A DNA stretch of 64,000 bases from JANMCE01 sp031410595 (GCA_031410595.1 JANNZM010000153.1:1-64000), one strand, 5' to 3'; shown: positions 52,643 through 62,617, counted from the first letter of the stretch. Numbers and translations: made by a program. The notes: generated from the sequence alone by a model not told the origin.

Positions 52643-54055
52643 CTACTTGCCCTGGCGGGCGGAGAGTTCTTCGGTGACGAGGCGGACGATCAGATCGTTC
52701 AGGGACAACTCCTGATAGTCGGACTTCTGCACGTCGGTGTTGGCCCCGACCGCAGCACCTGTTGCGCCGTAGCTGAGGAACACAAAGCGGGCTCCGGTGA
52801 ACTCGGCCAGCTGCCGGAAGACGAACTCGGCTGCGTCATCCGTATTGGACGAAGCGACCGGGAAGATCTTGATGCCTCGGGCCGCTGCCTTACGCATGCT
52901 TGTCGTGTACGGCTGCTGTACCTGACGGTCGATGTGCGGGCCAGCGTCGGCGACCAGGAAGATCAATTGGATCGAATCGCTTCGCCACGTCGGTTCCGAG
53001 AGCGCCGAAGCCAAGGCTTCATCTACCGCCTCAGGCGTGTCTCCCCCACCATCGGCCTTCACATCGTTCAGGCTCTGCGAGAACGCGTTTATGTTGGAAG
53101 TGAAGTCGGTGGTTTGCGTGAGATAGACGTCGCCGATGTCGCGGTACTTGGTCATGCCGAGGCGAAGATCGGGGCTGGAGGGAAGCGAGGTTAAGCGATC
53201 GGCCACGGTACGGATCGTGCCCTTGAGTTGATCGATCTCGTCACCCATCGAGCCCGTGGTATCCAGCAGGAACAGCACGTCCACCTTGGTGCGCTGCTGC
53301 GACTGCTCATTTCTCGCTATGAGCATCCGTTGGGTTTGCCCGGGTTGCAGAACGAGGCTGGTATTGTCGAAGACTGCGCTGTACGACTCGTGCTGATTGA
53401 CCTGATATGCGTTTGGATGGAAGCGGATTGTGCCGTCGGAAGTCGTTGTAAGTGAAACGACTTCACTCTGTCCCTGCCGGATCGACACCTTGCGCCCGGC
53501 GAACGGCACGCCATCCTGGCCTACCACCTTGACGACAGTGCGATCGCTTCGATCGAGCTCGCGGAACGGGATGCCGAGGTTACGTTCCTTCTCTCGATAG
53601 GTGAGGTAGTCACCGAAGTGTTCGTTGTCGTCAACGTTGCCGGCCCGCAACGGGTTCTGCTGTGGTTGCGGGTTGCTTACCCGTGCTGCGACAGTTGTGG
53701 CGGCTGAGCCCGAAGCGTCGGCGCTGGCACCCGCCGATGCAGCCGCAGCCGTCGTGGCCACACCTGCTGAGGCAGGCGCGGCGGTGGTCGCCGCTGCGGC
53801 TGCTGTTGCCGAACCTGCTGAGGCAGGCGCGGCGGTGGTGGCAGCAGCTGCCGCAATCGTGGCCGCCGGCGCAGCAGTGTTCGCGGCGGCAGCTGCCGCA
53901 GTGGTAGCGGGGCGAAGGGCAGAGGCATTTCCGGTCGTCAGCGGCGAACTGGTCGCGTTTTTCTTGTCTGCGCCACATCCGGTCAGGACGAGCGCCACAG
54001 CAATGGCGATCCCCCCGGCGCTGCGTCGATGGGCTCTGCGGTTCGTCATGGTCAC
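52643..54055 (-). CDS. Secreted von Willebrand factor A lipoprotein
   Basis: The 470-residue product has a lipoprotein signal (lipobox LTGC at 24-27). A low-complexity Ala/Thr/Ser region (about 35-120) follows, containing a duplicated 27-bp DNA unit (near 53762-53788 and 53813-53839). A middle beta region (about 130-245) leads to a vWA domain (about 255-450) with the metal-ion motif DTTGSMGDE. vWA domains bind proteins through a metal ion. The protein is probably anchored in the membrane or wall. It ends before a strong terminator. Confidence 0.85.
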   Translation of the reverse strand: MTMTNRRAHRRSAGGIAIAVALVLTGCGADKKNATSSPLTTGNASALRPATTAAAAAANTAAPAATIAAAAATTAAPASAGSATAAAAATTAAPASAGVATTAAAASAGASADASGSAATTVAARVSNPQPQQNPLRAGNVDDNEHFGDYLTYREKERNLGIPFRELDRSDRTVVKVVGQDGVPFAGRKVSIRQGQSEVVSLTTTSDGTIRFHPNAYQVNQHESYSAVFDNTSLVLQPGQTQRMLIARNEQSQQRTKVDVLFLLDTTGSMGDEIDQLKGTIRTVADRLTSLPSSPDLRLGMTKYRDIGDVYLTQTTDFTSNINAFSQSLNDVKADGGGDTPEAVDEALASALSEPTWRSDSIQLIFLVADAGPHIDRQVQQPYTTSMRKAAARGIKIFPVASSNTDDAAEFVFRQLAEFTGARFVFLSYGATGAAVGANTDVQKSDYQELSLNDLIVRLVTEELSARQGK

Positions 54056-54260
54056 GGCTGCTCCTTGCTGGTTGGTGTGCAGCTATGACGTCAACGCTCA
54101 ACCGTCCAGTTCCCGAGATGTCGCCGAAATTTCACGAAAAACGCGCAATCCAGATTTGGCTTGGAGCGGGCCCCCGGGCAACGTGCCGAGGGGCGTTGGG
54201 CTGTCATGATGGTCGCCAACATGTTGGCGCGTCGTGGACGCGAGTTTCGGGGGCTGAGTC

Positions 54261-56000
54261 ATGACGGATCACTATCAAGCCGCACGGGCGGAACTGCTTG
54301 CGACCGGATCACCGTTCGCCGTCACGGAGGCGATGGTTGGCGGCGTCTCGATGAAAACGTTCGCGTCGGCCCCCGCCAACATGCGCGTGGTGTGGGAAAA
54401 TAGCGCAGCGGCGTTCGGTGATCGGATCTATGTCGTTTACGAAGACGAGCACTACACCTATGCCGAGATCGCGGGCGATGTCCGCGCTCTGGCTCATTTT
54501 CTGCATGACCAAGGAGTGGGCTCGGGTGATCGAGTCGCCATCGCCATGCGCAACTATCCCGAGTGGGTCACGGCCTACTGGGCGATCGTTTCGGTGGGCG
54601 CGGCGGCCGTCGGGATGAACGCGTGGTGGACCTCGACGGAGATGGAGTACGGCCTCACCGACTCCACCCCCAAGATGCTCATCGCCGATCACGAGCGCGT
54701 CGAACGGGTGCTGCCTATCCTCGACGCCATCCGAGCCAAGCACCCGTTGCAACTGCTGGCCGTTCGGTCGCCGGGAGACCTGCCGAGCCAGGCCGATCGG
54801 TGGGAAGACATCGTGCGGCGGGATACCGCACCGGTCGAGCTTCCGGCCGCTGCGATCGACACCGACGACGATGCGTGCATCTTCTACACCTCGGGCACAA
54901 CCGGATTTCCGAAGGGCGCCCAACTCACGCATCGCGGATCCGTGGCCAACATCTTCAACATCGGATTCATGCAGCTGGCGGCTGCCATGGCCGACGCGAA
55001 AGCCATGGCCGCCGGAGATCTTCCCGCTCCCCCGACGCCACCGGAACCTCCGCCCGCCCGCACCATCCTGCTGGCAACCACGCCACTGTTCCACGTTACG
55101 GCTCACAACTGTGGCGTTCAGCCGACAACCATGGCCGGTGGGTGCGTGGTGCTCATGCGTAAGTGGGATGCCGGCCGCGCCCTCGAACTGATCGAGCGGG
55201 AACGGATCACCAACATGTCAGGTGTGCCGATCATGAGCCGCGAGCTTTTGATGCACCCCGACTTCGCCACACGCGATACCTCGTCGTTGCGCACCCTCAC
55301 CGGCGGTGGCGCCCCGGTTCCGCCCGACATGGTCGGTAAGATTGACAAGGCCCTGAAGAACGGAGCTCCCACCACTGGGTACGGGCTCACCGAAACGTGC
55401 GGGATCATCACCGTTAATATGGCGAGCAGCTATTTCATCAAACCCAGCTCGTGCGGCCCCATCGTGCCGACACTCGACGCCAAGCTGATCGACGCAGACG
55501 GTAAGGATCTGCCTGCCGGGGACGATGTCGTTGGTGAGCTATGCGTGAAAGGCGCGGTCGTCGTAAAGGGTTATTTGAACAAGCCAGAGGCAACGGCCGA
55601 TGCCATCCGCGACGGGTGGTTCGCTACCGGTGACATCGCACGCATCGACAACGAGGGCTTCGTGTTCATTGTCGACCGAGCCAAGGATATGGTGCTGCGT
55701 GGAGGCGAAAATGTGTACTGCTCCGAGGTGGAAGCAGCCATCTACCGGCACGATGCGGTCGCCGAGGCGGCCGTGTTCGGAATTCCCGACGAGCGCCTCG
55801 GTGAGGACGTTGCCGCTGCGGTGGTGCTCCGCCCAGGTGCCGCCTTGACGACGAACGAGTTGCAGATCTTCCTGGCCGAGACGATTGCAAGACACAAGAT
55901 TCCGAGCACGGTGATCTTCCTCGACGAATCGCTCCCCCGGAACGCCAGCGGCAAGTTCCTGAAGCGCGATCTGCGGGCTCAGTTCCTTGCCAGTCGGTGA
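54261..56000 (+). CDS. Acyl-CoA synthetase (AMP-forming)
   Basis: The 579-residue product has the ANL-family ATP motif YTSGTTGFPKGAQLTH (near 213-228), the YGLTETCG motif and the hinge WFATGDIARIDNEGFVFIVD, then KFLKRDLR with the terminal catalytic lysine in GKFLKRDL. It activates a carboxylic acid with ATP and CoA. A Pro-rich insertion (about 255-280) is unusual. The fatty or aromatic acid is not readable. It is followed by deoC. Confidence 0.88.
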   Translation: MTDHYQAARAELLATGSPFAVTEAMVGGVSMKTFASAPANMRVVWENSAAAFGDRIYVVYEDEHYTYAEIAGDVRALAHFLHDQGVGSGDRVAIAMRNYPEWVTAYWAIVSVGAAAVGMNAWWTSTEMEYGLTDSTPKMLIADHERVERVLPILDAIRAKHPLQLLAVRSPGDLPSQADRWEDIVRRDTAPVELPAAAIDTDDDACIFYTSGTTGFPKGAQLTHRGSVANIFNIGFMQLAAAMADAKAMAAGDLPAPPTPPEPPPARTILLATTPLFHVTAHNCGVQPTTMAGGCVVLMRKWDAGRALELIERERITNMSGVPIMSRELLMHPDFATRDTSSLRTLTGGGAPVPPDMVGKIDKALKNGAPTTGYGLTETCGIITVNMASSYFIKPSSCGPIVPTLDAKLIDADGKDLPAGDDVVGELCVKGAVVVKGYLNKPEATADAIRDGWFATGDIARIDNEGFVFIVDRAKDMVLRGGENVYCSEVEAAIYRHDAVAEAAVFGIPDERLGEDVAAAVVLRPGAALTTNELQIFLAETIARHKIPSTVIFLDESLPRNASGKFLKRDLRAQFLASR

Positions 56001-56065
56001 CCTCAGGACAAAGTCCTCTTGACCGACGCCGGCGCGCTCGCCAGCATCAGAGCAAAGGAGTTGCC

Positions 56066-56737
56066 ATGTCCAGCACCATGACCCGCACCGCAGTAGCGAA
56101 ACTGATCGATCACACGTTGCTCCGGCCTGATGCGACACCCGAAGAGGTAGCGCAACTGTGCAGCGAGGCCGGTGAATTCGGCGCGATCGCAGTGTGCGTT
56201 TCGCCGAACATGCTGCCGTTGACCGGCACCGTTCCGAACGGCGTGCTGGTAGCGACCGTCATTGGTTTCCCGTCGGGTGCTCATCGGGCCGAGGTGAAAG
56301 CCGATGAAGGTGCCCGAGCAGCCGCTGCGGGGGCGGACGAAGTCGATATGGTCATCAACCTGGGCTGGGCGAAGTCGGGCGCGTGGCGTGCGGTGGAAGC
56401 AGAGATCGCGTTGGTTCGTGCTGCCGCGCCGCGCTCGACCCTGAAGGTCATTATCGAATCGGGTGTTCTGACCGATGACGAGATCGTTGCCGCGTGTGGC
56501 GCCGCCGAAGGCGCCGGCGCCGACTTCGTGAAGACCTCAACCGGCTTTCATCCTTCGGGTGGAGCCACCGAGCACGCCGTTCGGCTGATGAAACGAACCG
56601 TCGGTGACCGGCTCGGCATAAAAGCCTCGGGCGGCATTCGTACCGCCGAGCACGCCCGGCTGTTCATCGAAGCCGGTGCCACCCGCCTCGGCACCTCGGC
56701 CACTGCCACAATCCTTGACGGCTTTCCGTCGGGATGA
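56066..56737 (+). CDS. deoC: Deoxyribose-phosphate aldolase
   Basis: ATG 56066 is preceded by AAAGGAG at 5 bases. The 223-residue product has the Schiff-base lysine in DFVKTSTGF (near 156-164) and IKASGGIR with the second lysine (about 188-195); these are the DeoC class I aldolase hallmarks. It splits 2-deoxyribose-5-phosphate into glyceraldehyde-3-phosphate and acetaldehyde, in nucleoside salvage. The pathway partners (deoA, deoD) are not in the window. Confidence 0.93.
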   Translation: MSSTMTRTAVAKLIDHTLLRPDATPEEVAQLCSEAGEFGAIAVCVSPNMLPLTGTVPNGVLVATVIGFPSGAHRAEVKADEGARAAAAGADEVDMVINLGWAKSGAWRAVEAEIALVRAAAPRSTLKVIIESGVLTDDEIVAACGAAEGAGADFVKTSTGFHPSGGATEHAVRLMKRTVGDRLGIKASGGIRTAEHARLFIEAGATRLGTSATATILDGFPSG

Positions 56738-56756
56738 TCACGTCACCCAAAATTGT

Positions 56757-56788
56757 TTGAGGGCGGGCACCGCCGTGCCCGCCCTCAA
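56757..56788. terminator. Bidirectional hairpin terminator between deoC and the sugar operon
   Basis: A perfect 14-bp stem (TTGAGGGCGGGCAC with its complement) closes a CGCC loop and is flanked by T/A runs on both sides. It lies between the convergent deoC and substrate-binding protein genes and could terminate both. Confidence 0.65.
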
Positions 56789-56810
56789 TTTCCGGATCAG
56801 TCTGGAGCGA

Positions 56811-58022
56811 CTATTTGCCCCACTGCTTCTTGTAGTTGTCACGGTACGGCGACTTCGGATCGAAGACGTCGCCTGCGCCGATGTTGGCCTTGGTGACCAG
56901 CCCGGGAGGGGCAACGTAGCCGGAGTCCGGCTTGCCGGATAGCGCACGGTTCAGTTCATCGACGAGCTGCCAACCCTGCAGGTACAGCGGCTCGGCCACC
57001 GTAGCGGCTTGGTACTGGCCGTCACGGATGCGCTTGAACTCGGCCTTGTCGCCGTCACCGGCCGCGACCTGCTTCGGGAATCCGTCACCCTTCTTGCCGG
57101 CATCCTTCAGGGCGGGTGCGCCACCGCCGGCATAGTTGCCGTTCACCCCGATCATGTACTGCAGCTTGTCGCCGTACTTTGTGAGGTAAGAGGCCACGAG
57201 GGCGGGCATCTTGGCTTCGGCTTCGCCAATGGGTGAATTCTCGTACGGGTCAACCAGCACCGAACAGGTCTTGCACTGTTTGATGATGTCGCTGATGGTG
57301 GTTGCCTTCTTCACCGCAATCTCGTACTGCGTGTCGGTGAGCACGACCACGCCAGCCTTGCCATCAGAGTCGGCGATCGCGTAGTAGGCCGCTATCTTCG
57401 ACACTTCGAGCGGGTCGGTGGTGACGTTGGTGAACAGACCAGCCTCGGGGATCGGGCCGGGCTTGCCTGCGGCGTGCCAACCAACCACCGGGATCTTCTG
57501 GGCCGTGGCAGTCTTGAGCGCATCCTTCTGCTCGACGGCGTCGAAGCCGCCGAGGATGATGCCAGCGGGCTTCTCGGCGATGGCAGCGTTCAGCGCTTCG
57601 GTGCGACCTTGCGCAGTGGCCTTGCCGTCGTACACCTTGACCTCCCAACCAATGACCTTGGCGGCTTCCTTCACACCGTCGCCGACACCGGTGATGCCAC
57701 CGTTGGTGGCGTCGGCCTCGATGAACGCAATGGTGCCGGGACCGGCGGCCTTCACACCGTCCTTGGGTCCGTCGAAGCCACCAGCTCCACTGAGCTGCGC
57801 AGTGACGAACGCCTTGGCCTTGGCCACGATGTCGTCGCCTCCGGCCGCCGGCGCTGCAGTGGTAGCTGCGGGCTTTGCGGTGGTGGCAGCGGTCGTGGCG
57901 GCTGCTGGTGCGGTTGTGGTCTTGGTGCTACTGGAACAACTGGCCAGGAGGCCGGAGCCGGTGGTGGCCAACAGCGCCAGGGCAATCCTGCCCCGGCGAC
58001 GCTGTGCATCTGAATACGTCAT
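56811..58022 (-). CDS. Sugar ABC transporter substrate-binding lipoprotein
   Basis: The 403-residue product has a lipobox (LLASCSS, Cys at about 29) and an Ala/Thr-rich spacer (35-60), then a type 1 periplasmic-binding fold (RbsB/Xyl-like). Visible blocks are GTIAFIEADATNGGITGVGD, KPAGIILGGFDAVEQKDALK and KIPVVGWHAAGKPG. It belongs to the permease/ATPase pair upstream and is the last gene of the operon, an unusual position for a binding protein. The ligand is probably a sugar or polyol, given the dehydrogenases. Confidence 0.88.
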   Translation of the reverse strand: MTYSDAQRRRGRIALALLATTGSGLLASCSSSTKTTTAPAAATTAATTAKPAATTAAPAAGGDDIVAKAKAFVTAQLSGAGGFDGPKDGVKAAGPGTIAFIEADATNGGITGVGDGVKEAAKVIGWEVKVYDGKATAQGRTEALNAAIAEKPAGIILGGFDAVEQKDALKTATAQKIPVVGWHAAGKPGPIPEAGLFTNVTTDPLEVSKIAAYYAIADSDGKAGVVVLTDTQYEIAVKKATTISDIIKQCKTCSVLVDPYENSPIGEAEAKMPALVASYLTKYGDKLQYMIGVNGNYAGGGAPALKDAGKKGDGFPKQVAAGDGDKAEFKRIRDGQYQAATVAEPLYLQGWQLVDELNRALSGKPDSGYVAPPGLVTKANIGAGDVFDPKSPYRDNYKKQWGK

Positions 58023-59149
58023 TTGGTTTCCCCTCTGATTGTGCTGGATTGGTCCTGCTGATTCGTCGGTGGATCATCGGCGACGGTGGCAACGGAGGCG
58101 ACGCGTTCTCGTACGGAGAGGCGACGTCGGCCGGCCCACGAAGCGATGACGATGGCTGCCATCAGCGTGAGCCCGTTGAAGAGCTGATCAAGGTAACTGC
58201 GATTCGGGAAGACCTGGGTGAGGCCAGAAATGCCTGCTGCGGCGATCACGATGCCAACCACCGTTCCCCACGCATTGACACGACCGGGGCGAATGGTGGT
58301 TGACCCGAGGAACGCGGCCGCAAGCGCCGGGAGCAAAAGATCAGGCCCGACGTTGGCCTGGGCCGCACTGGTGCGGGCGGCGTAGATTACCCCGGCAAAT
58401 GCGGCGATCATGCCGGAAATGACAAACGCTCCCGACACGTACTTCCGCCGAGAAATGCCGGACAGCTCAGCCGCACGTGGGTTGGCGCCGGCTACGTACA
58501 GGTAGCGACCCATAGGTGTGTAGTCGAGCACGACATACATCACAGCTGCGATCAAAATGGCCACGAGGAACGGTCCGGGAATCTTGAGGAACTCCCAGGT
58601 GCCGAGCTTTTTGAAAATGGCGGGTATCGCGCCTTTGGTATCGGTCACCTGCCGGTTGCCGGAGTGCCACTGCGTGATGGCGAACAGCACCTGGCCGGTC
58701 GCCAGCGTGGCGATGAATGCGTCCACCTGGGCCAACTCAACCAACAGCGCGTTGAACAACCCAACCAGTCCCCCGGCCACGATGACGATGAGCACTGTCG
58801 CCCACCACGGCACGCCGTAACGAATCTGCAGCGTGAAGGCCAGCATGTGCCAGAGGCCCACCGCATAGCCGACCGAGAGGTCGATCTTGCCCGCGATCAT
58901 TGGGAACGACACGGCCAGGGCGAGCAGCATGGGCACGCTCTTGCCGAACGCAATAACGCGGAAGTTCAGATAGGTCGGGAACGTGTCGGGACGAAGCAGC
59001 GAGAACAGCGCGAGCAGACCAATCAGCAACACGACCAGGCCGTAGACCGGAAGCTGACGCTTGCCGATGTGGATGACGCGGTTCAGGCCGGTGCCCTCGA
59101 AATCGTCTGGCCCGGGTTCTAACGCGGTGGACTTCACCGAACTCTTCAT
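58019..59149 (-). CDS. Ribose/sugar-type ABC permease (RbsC family)
   Basis: The 376-residue integral membrane protein has about 10 transmembrane helices and the RbsC-like IDLSVGYAVGL and GRYLYVAGANPRAAELSGI motifs (EAA-type loop contacting the ATPase). A GTVVGIVIAAAG segment follows near the end. Overlaps of 4 bp link it to the ATPase and the binding protein. Confidence 0.88.
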   Translation of the reverse strand: MKSSVKSTALEPGPDDFEGTGLNRVIHIGKRQLPVYGLVVLLIGLLALFSLLRPDTFPTYLNFRVIAFGKSVPMLLALAVSFPMIAGKIDLSVGYAVGLWHMLAFTLQIRYGVPWWATVLIVIVAGGLVGLFNALLVELAQVDAFIATLATGQVLFAITQWHSGNRQVTDTKGAIPAIFKKLGTWEFLKIPGPFLVAILIAAVMYVVLDYTPMGRYLYVAGANPRAAELSGISRRKYVSGAFVISGMIAAFAGVIYAARTSAAQANVGPDLLLPALAAAFLGSTTIRPGRVNAWGTVVGIVIAAAGISGLTQVFPNRSYLDQLFNGLTLMAAIVIASWAGRRRLSVRERVASVATVADDPPTNQQDQSSTIRGETK

Positions 59150-60648
59150 GATGCCGCCATTTGCTGCAGGCCAGACCCGGACGCAGCGGCAATCAACGTG
59201 CCTACCAGTAGCTGCGAGCGGTCAAGCTCGGCCACGATTCTGCCGCCGCGAAACACCAACGCCCGATGACACACCTTGGTGATCTCCTCATAGTCGGTGG
59301 ATACCACCAGCGCCGCTGTACCCGTCGCCAGTGTCTCTCGCAAGAGCCGATAGATGTCGGCCTTGGCCCCGACATCGACACCCATGGTCGGCTCCTCCAA
59401 CACCAGCACCGGACGCTTCACGCGAAGCCAGCGAGCCAGGATGACCTTTTGCTGGTTGCCGCCAGAGAGCGTGTCGGCCGGACGTTCGGTATCGAGCGGG
59501 CGCACATCGTGCTTGGCAATGACGTCGAGCGCGGCGACCCGCTCATTCTTTCGCGAACGCAGCGATCGGTTCCCGCGGCCCCACACCCGAGGGTTCACGA
59601 ATATGTTCTCGCGTACCGGCAAGCCGGTGGCCAATCCTTCGGCCTCGCGGTTGCTGGTCACAAAGGTCATGCCAGCATCAATGGCTTCGCGTGTGTTTTT
59701 CACCACCAATGGTTTGCCTTGCAGGAACACGGTTCCGGCTGTCACTTTTTCCACGCCGCAAATGGCTCGACCGATCACTTCCTGACCGGCGCCGCGCAGG
59801 CCGACGAGGCCCACCACTTCGCCCGGTGCGACCGAGAACGACACGGGTCCGACGTCCCCAACGGAGACGTCACGCAGCTCGAGCTGTGGTCCGGTTGCTC
59901 CCGCGGTGGGAGGGGCGATTTCGATGGGTGCAGGGTCGTGACCAACGATGAGGCGTACCAGCTCGGGCTCATCTATCTCGGCTACGTTGCGGTACCCAAC
60001 GAGTGCGCCGTTGCGCATGACCGCCACGGTGTCGGCGATCTGGAACACCTCATCAAGCCGGTGGGACACGTAGATCATGCCAACCTGCTTGGCCCGCAAT
60101 TCGCGCAGCACCGCGAACAGCTTCTCAACCTCAGCCTGCGGAAGCGACGCGGTGGGTTCATCGAGCACCAGCAGTTTGGCATCGGTTGTGAGTGCCCGGG
60201 CGATGGCCAGTAACGACTTCTCGCTCCGGGTCAGGTCGAACACACGGCGGCGCGGATCGATGCCACCGCCGACCCGGTCGAGCGCAGCGGCCGCGAGGTC
60301 GTTGGTGGATTTCCAGTCGATCAGGCCGCGCTTGCGTGCGAAGCCGTATCCAACGGCCATGTTCTCGGCGACCGTCATCCACTCGATCAAACCAAGGTCT
60401 TGGTGGATGAATGCCAGCCCGGTGCGGCCATCGGCACCGTGCACGTCTTGGCCTTCGCAGGCAATGCTGCCACCGTCGATCGGGTACACCCCGGCCAGGA
60501 TTTTGATAAGTGTCGACTTGCCGGCACCGTTCTCGCCAAGCAGGGCGCAGATCTCACCGGCGTGCACATCGAACGTGACGTCATCTACCGCCAGGGTGGC
60601 GCCGAACTGCTTTGACACGTGATCAAAATGCAGGAGCGGCGCCGTCAT
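59146..60648 (-). CDS. Sugar ABC ATPase with two nucleotide-binding domains (RbsA/MglA type)
   Basis: The 500-residue product has two ATPase halves. The first contains Walker A GENGAGKST, Walker B KLLVLDEPTASLPQAE and VSHRLDEV. The second has the degenerate Walker A GLRGAGQEV, LSGGNQQKVILARWL and LVLEEPTMGVDVGAK. The layout is that of RbsA/MglA for monosaccharide import. It overlaps the dehydrogenase upstream and the permease downstream by 4 bp each. Confidence 0.9.
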   Translation of the reverse strand: MTAPLLHFDHVSKQFGATLAVDDVTFDVHAGEICALLGENGAGKSTLIKILAGVYPIDGGSIACEGQDVHGADGRTGLAFIHQDLGLIEWMTVAENMAVGYGFARKRGLIDWKSTNDLAAAALDRVGGGIDPRRRVFDLTRSEKSLLAIARALTTDAKLLVLDEPTASLPQAEVEKLFAVLRELRAKQVGMIYVSHRLDEVFQIADTVAVMRNGALVGYRNVAEIDEPELVRLIVGHDPAPIEIAPPTAGATGPQLELRDVSVGDVGPVSFSVAPGEVVGLVGLRGAGQEVIGRAICGVEKVTAGTVFLQGKPLVVKNTREAIDAGMTFVTSNREAEGLATGLPVRENIFVNPRVWGRGNRSLRSRKNERVAALDVIAKHDVRPLDTERPADTLSGGNQQKVILARWLRVKRPVLVLEEPTMGVDVGAKADIYRLLRETLATGTAALVVSTDYEEITKVCHRALVFRGGRIVAELDRSQLLVGTLIAAASGSGLQQMAAS

Positions 60649-61646
60649 GCCAGCACCCCGTTCATGTCGACCAACTCGGGAATCGGATGCAGCGCCAACT
60701 TGCCGTGCACGCGGGCGAGGATATTGTCGGCGGCCTTGGCCACCATACCTGCCCGCGTGGTCTCGGTGGCCGAGCCAACGTGAGGCAACAGGTACGCATT
60801 CGGCAGGGAAAACAGCGGATGCGACAGATCGGCGAACGGCTCGGTTTCAAAGACATCGAGTCCGGCAGAGTGGATGTGGCCCGCCCTCAACGCTGCTACC
60901 AACGCGTCGGTATCGACCACGGCGCCGCGAGCAGTGTTCACCAACGTGGCCGTCGGCTTCATCAACGCGAGTTCGCGTGCGCCTATGAGGTGCCGCGTTT
61001 CTGGGCTGAGTGGAACGTGCAGGCTCACGATGTCCGCTGTCGCCAGCAGTTCATCGAACGGCTTCCACGAGGACCCGACCTCATCGGACCGACTGCGGTT
61101 GTTATGAATGACCGTCATGTCGAAGCCGTGGGCTCGTCGGGCGACCTCGCGGCCGATCTCGCCCATGCCCACGATGCCAAGCGTGCACCCGCTCACGTCA
61201 AGCCCTAGCATTTCCTGCATGCCGAGCGGACCCCACGTGCCTCTTCGCAGCATGGTGATGGCCGCATTCGTGAGCCGCCGGGCACCAATCATGAGGGCGA
61301 TGGTGATGTCCGCGGCCGAGTGCTGCAGCACACCGGGCGTGTTGGTGACCATGACGCTGCGACGGCGACAGTCGGCAACGTTCACCTTGTCGTAGCCAAC
61401 GCTGACCAGCGCGACAGTGTGCAGGTTGGGACAGGCCGCCAGGAGCGCTTCGTCGATGGTAAAGGCGCTGGTGCACAGCAGGGCCTCGGCGTCACCGACA
61501 AACGAGGCCAACTCGCTCGGCGTTGGCGCAATCGGCTGTAACCAGACCGATGTTGGCACTTCGGACGCAAGCTGCGCGACCGCATCACCGGGCAGGTTGG
61601 CCGGTGCTACCGCGACGCGTTGCGTTGCCATCCCCCCGGAAGTCAC
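60645..61646 (-). CDS. D-isomer-specific 2-hydroxyacid dehydrogenase
   Basis: GTG 61646 is chosen because GAGGGG lies 6 bases upstream. The 333-residue product has the NAD motif LGIVGMGEIGREVARR, the catalytic Arg in VNTARGAVVD, a Glu in FETEPF and the His in LLPHVGSAT. Members reduce or oxidise glyoxylate, hydroxypyruvate or 2-ketogluconate. It is in an operon with ABC transporter genes, so the imported sugar acid is probably its substrate. Confidence 0.88.
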   Translation of the reverse strand: MTSGGMATQRVAVAPANLPGDAVAQLASEVPTSVWLQPIAPTPSELASFVGDAEALLCTSAFTIDEALLAACPNLHTVALVSVGYDKVNVADCRRRSVMVTNTPGVLQHSAADITIALMIGARRLTNAAITMLRRGTWGPLGMQEMLGLDVSGCTLGIVGMGEIGREVARRAHGFDMTVIHNNRSRSDEVGSSWKPFDELLATADIVSLHVPLSPETRHLIGARELALMKPTATLVNTARGAVVDTDALVAALRAGHIHSAGLDVFETEPFADLSHPLFSLPNAYLLPHVGSATETTRAGMVAKAADNILARVHGKLALHPIPELVDMNGVLA

Positions 61647-61658
61647 ATGCAGCCCCTC

Positions 61659-61680
61659 TGTCGTGACGGTCGTCACGACA
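61659..61680. promoter_or_regulatory. Inverted repeat upstream of the dehydrogenase-ABC operon
   Basis: TGTCGTGAC and GTCACGACA form a perfect 9-bp inverted repeat with a 4-bp spacer, 13 bp upstream of the 2-hydroxyacid dehydrogenase start. It lies in the gap below the IclR gene, so it is a candidate IclR operator. Confidence 0.5.
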
Positions 61681-61753
61681 ATTCGGCAGCGTATTACTCC
61701 ACAGGGGGCAGTGTCCAGCCATTGGTACGTCGTGCGACATACCGGACGGTCTG

Positions 61754-62572
61754 TTATCCGGCCACGTTCAGGTCGAGCCGTTTGGGCATGTAGGCCACCA
61801 GCTCATGTAAGTCGACCAGAAGGCTGTCGCGCAGCCGCTTGGTGACCCGAGCCTTCAGCAGCGTGACGCTGACGGCGCGAGGCGCGTGGTCCACCCCGGC
61901 CCAGGGAAGCGCCACCGAAAAACACATGATGCCCTCGGTATTTTCCTCATCATCGATCGAGTAGCCCCGCTTGCGCACCTGGTGGATGTCGGCCAAAAGT
62001 TCGGCGCCGCTGCGGTTCGACTTGGCCGTCAGCACGGGCAGTTTGCCAAGCGAGGCGATGCGTTCATCAATCATGTCGGCAGGCAACGACGCCAGCATCG
62101 CCTTGCCCAACGCCGTGCACGTTGCGGGCATGCGTCGACCAACATCGGAGGCCAGGCGGATGGGTTGCGTGCCATCGTGGCGAGCGAGGTAGAGCACATC
62201 GAGATCGTCAAGAATGGCGAACAGCATCGTCTCCTGCGACGCCGTCGGCAGCGTACGGGCCTTCTCGTGAAACTCGCGCAGCAGGTCAACTTTGAGCAGG
62301 TACGAGCTGGCCAACTCGACCAGTTTGTGGCCGAGGGAGTACCGCCCATCGACCCGCCGGATCAGCCCGGCCTCTTCAAGTGCAGTGCACAGGTTGGCGA
62401 TGGATGACTTGGGCAGATCGAGCCGCCGCGCCAGATCGGACAACCCGAGTGGACCCACGCCGGGCGCAGCCAGTTCCTCCAGCAGCGCCGCCGAGCGCGT
62501 CACGGCCGGAGCCGGGCTCATGCTGGTGGCGTCAACCGCCTTCGCCTTCGGAGTGGATGCCCGCGTTGTCAT
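61754..62572 (-). CDS. IclR-family transcriptional regulator
   Basis: From ATG 62572 the product has 272 residues: an N-terminal winged helix (SAALLEELAAPGVGPLGLSD, PKSSIANLCTALEEAGLI) and a C-terminal IclR effector domain with GTQPIRLASDVGRRMPATCT, ALGKAMLASLP and YSIDDEENTEGIMCFSVAL. IclR proteins bind small acids or phenolic/sugar-derived effectors. It lies inside the sugar operon between the zinc dehydrogenase and 2-hydroxyacid dehydrogenase genes and probably controls it. Confidence 0.88.
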   Translation of the reverse strand: MTTRASTPKAKAVDATSMSPAPAVTRSAALLEELAAPGVGPLGLSDLARRLDLPKSSIANLCTALEEAGLIRRVDGRYSLGHKLVELASSYLLKVDLLREFHEKARTLPTASQETMLFAILDDLDVLYLARHDGTQPIRLASDVGRRMPATCTALGKAMLASLPADMIDERIASLGKLPVLTAKSNRSGAELLADIHQVRKRGYSIDDEENTEGIMCFSVALPWAGVDHAPRAVSVTLLKARVTKRLRDSLLVDLHELVAYMPKRLDLNVAG

Positions 62573-62617
62573 ACCAAACCCCACACTACCGTCCACCATG
62601 GGCGCCGAGAGTCACGT

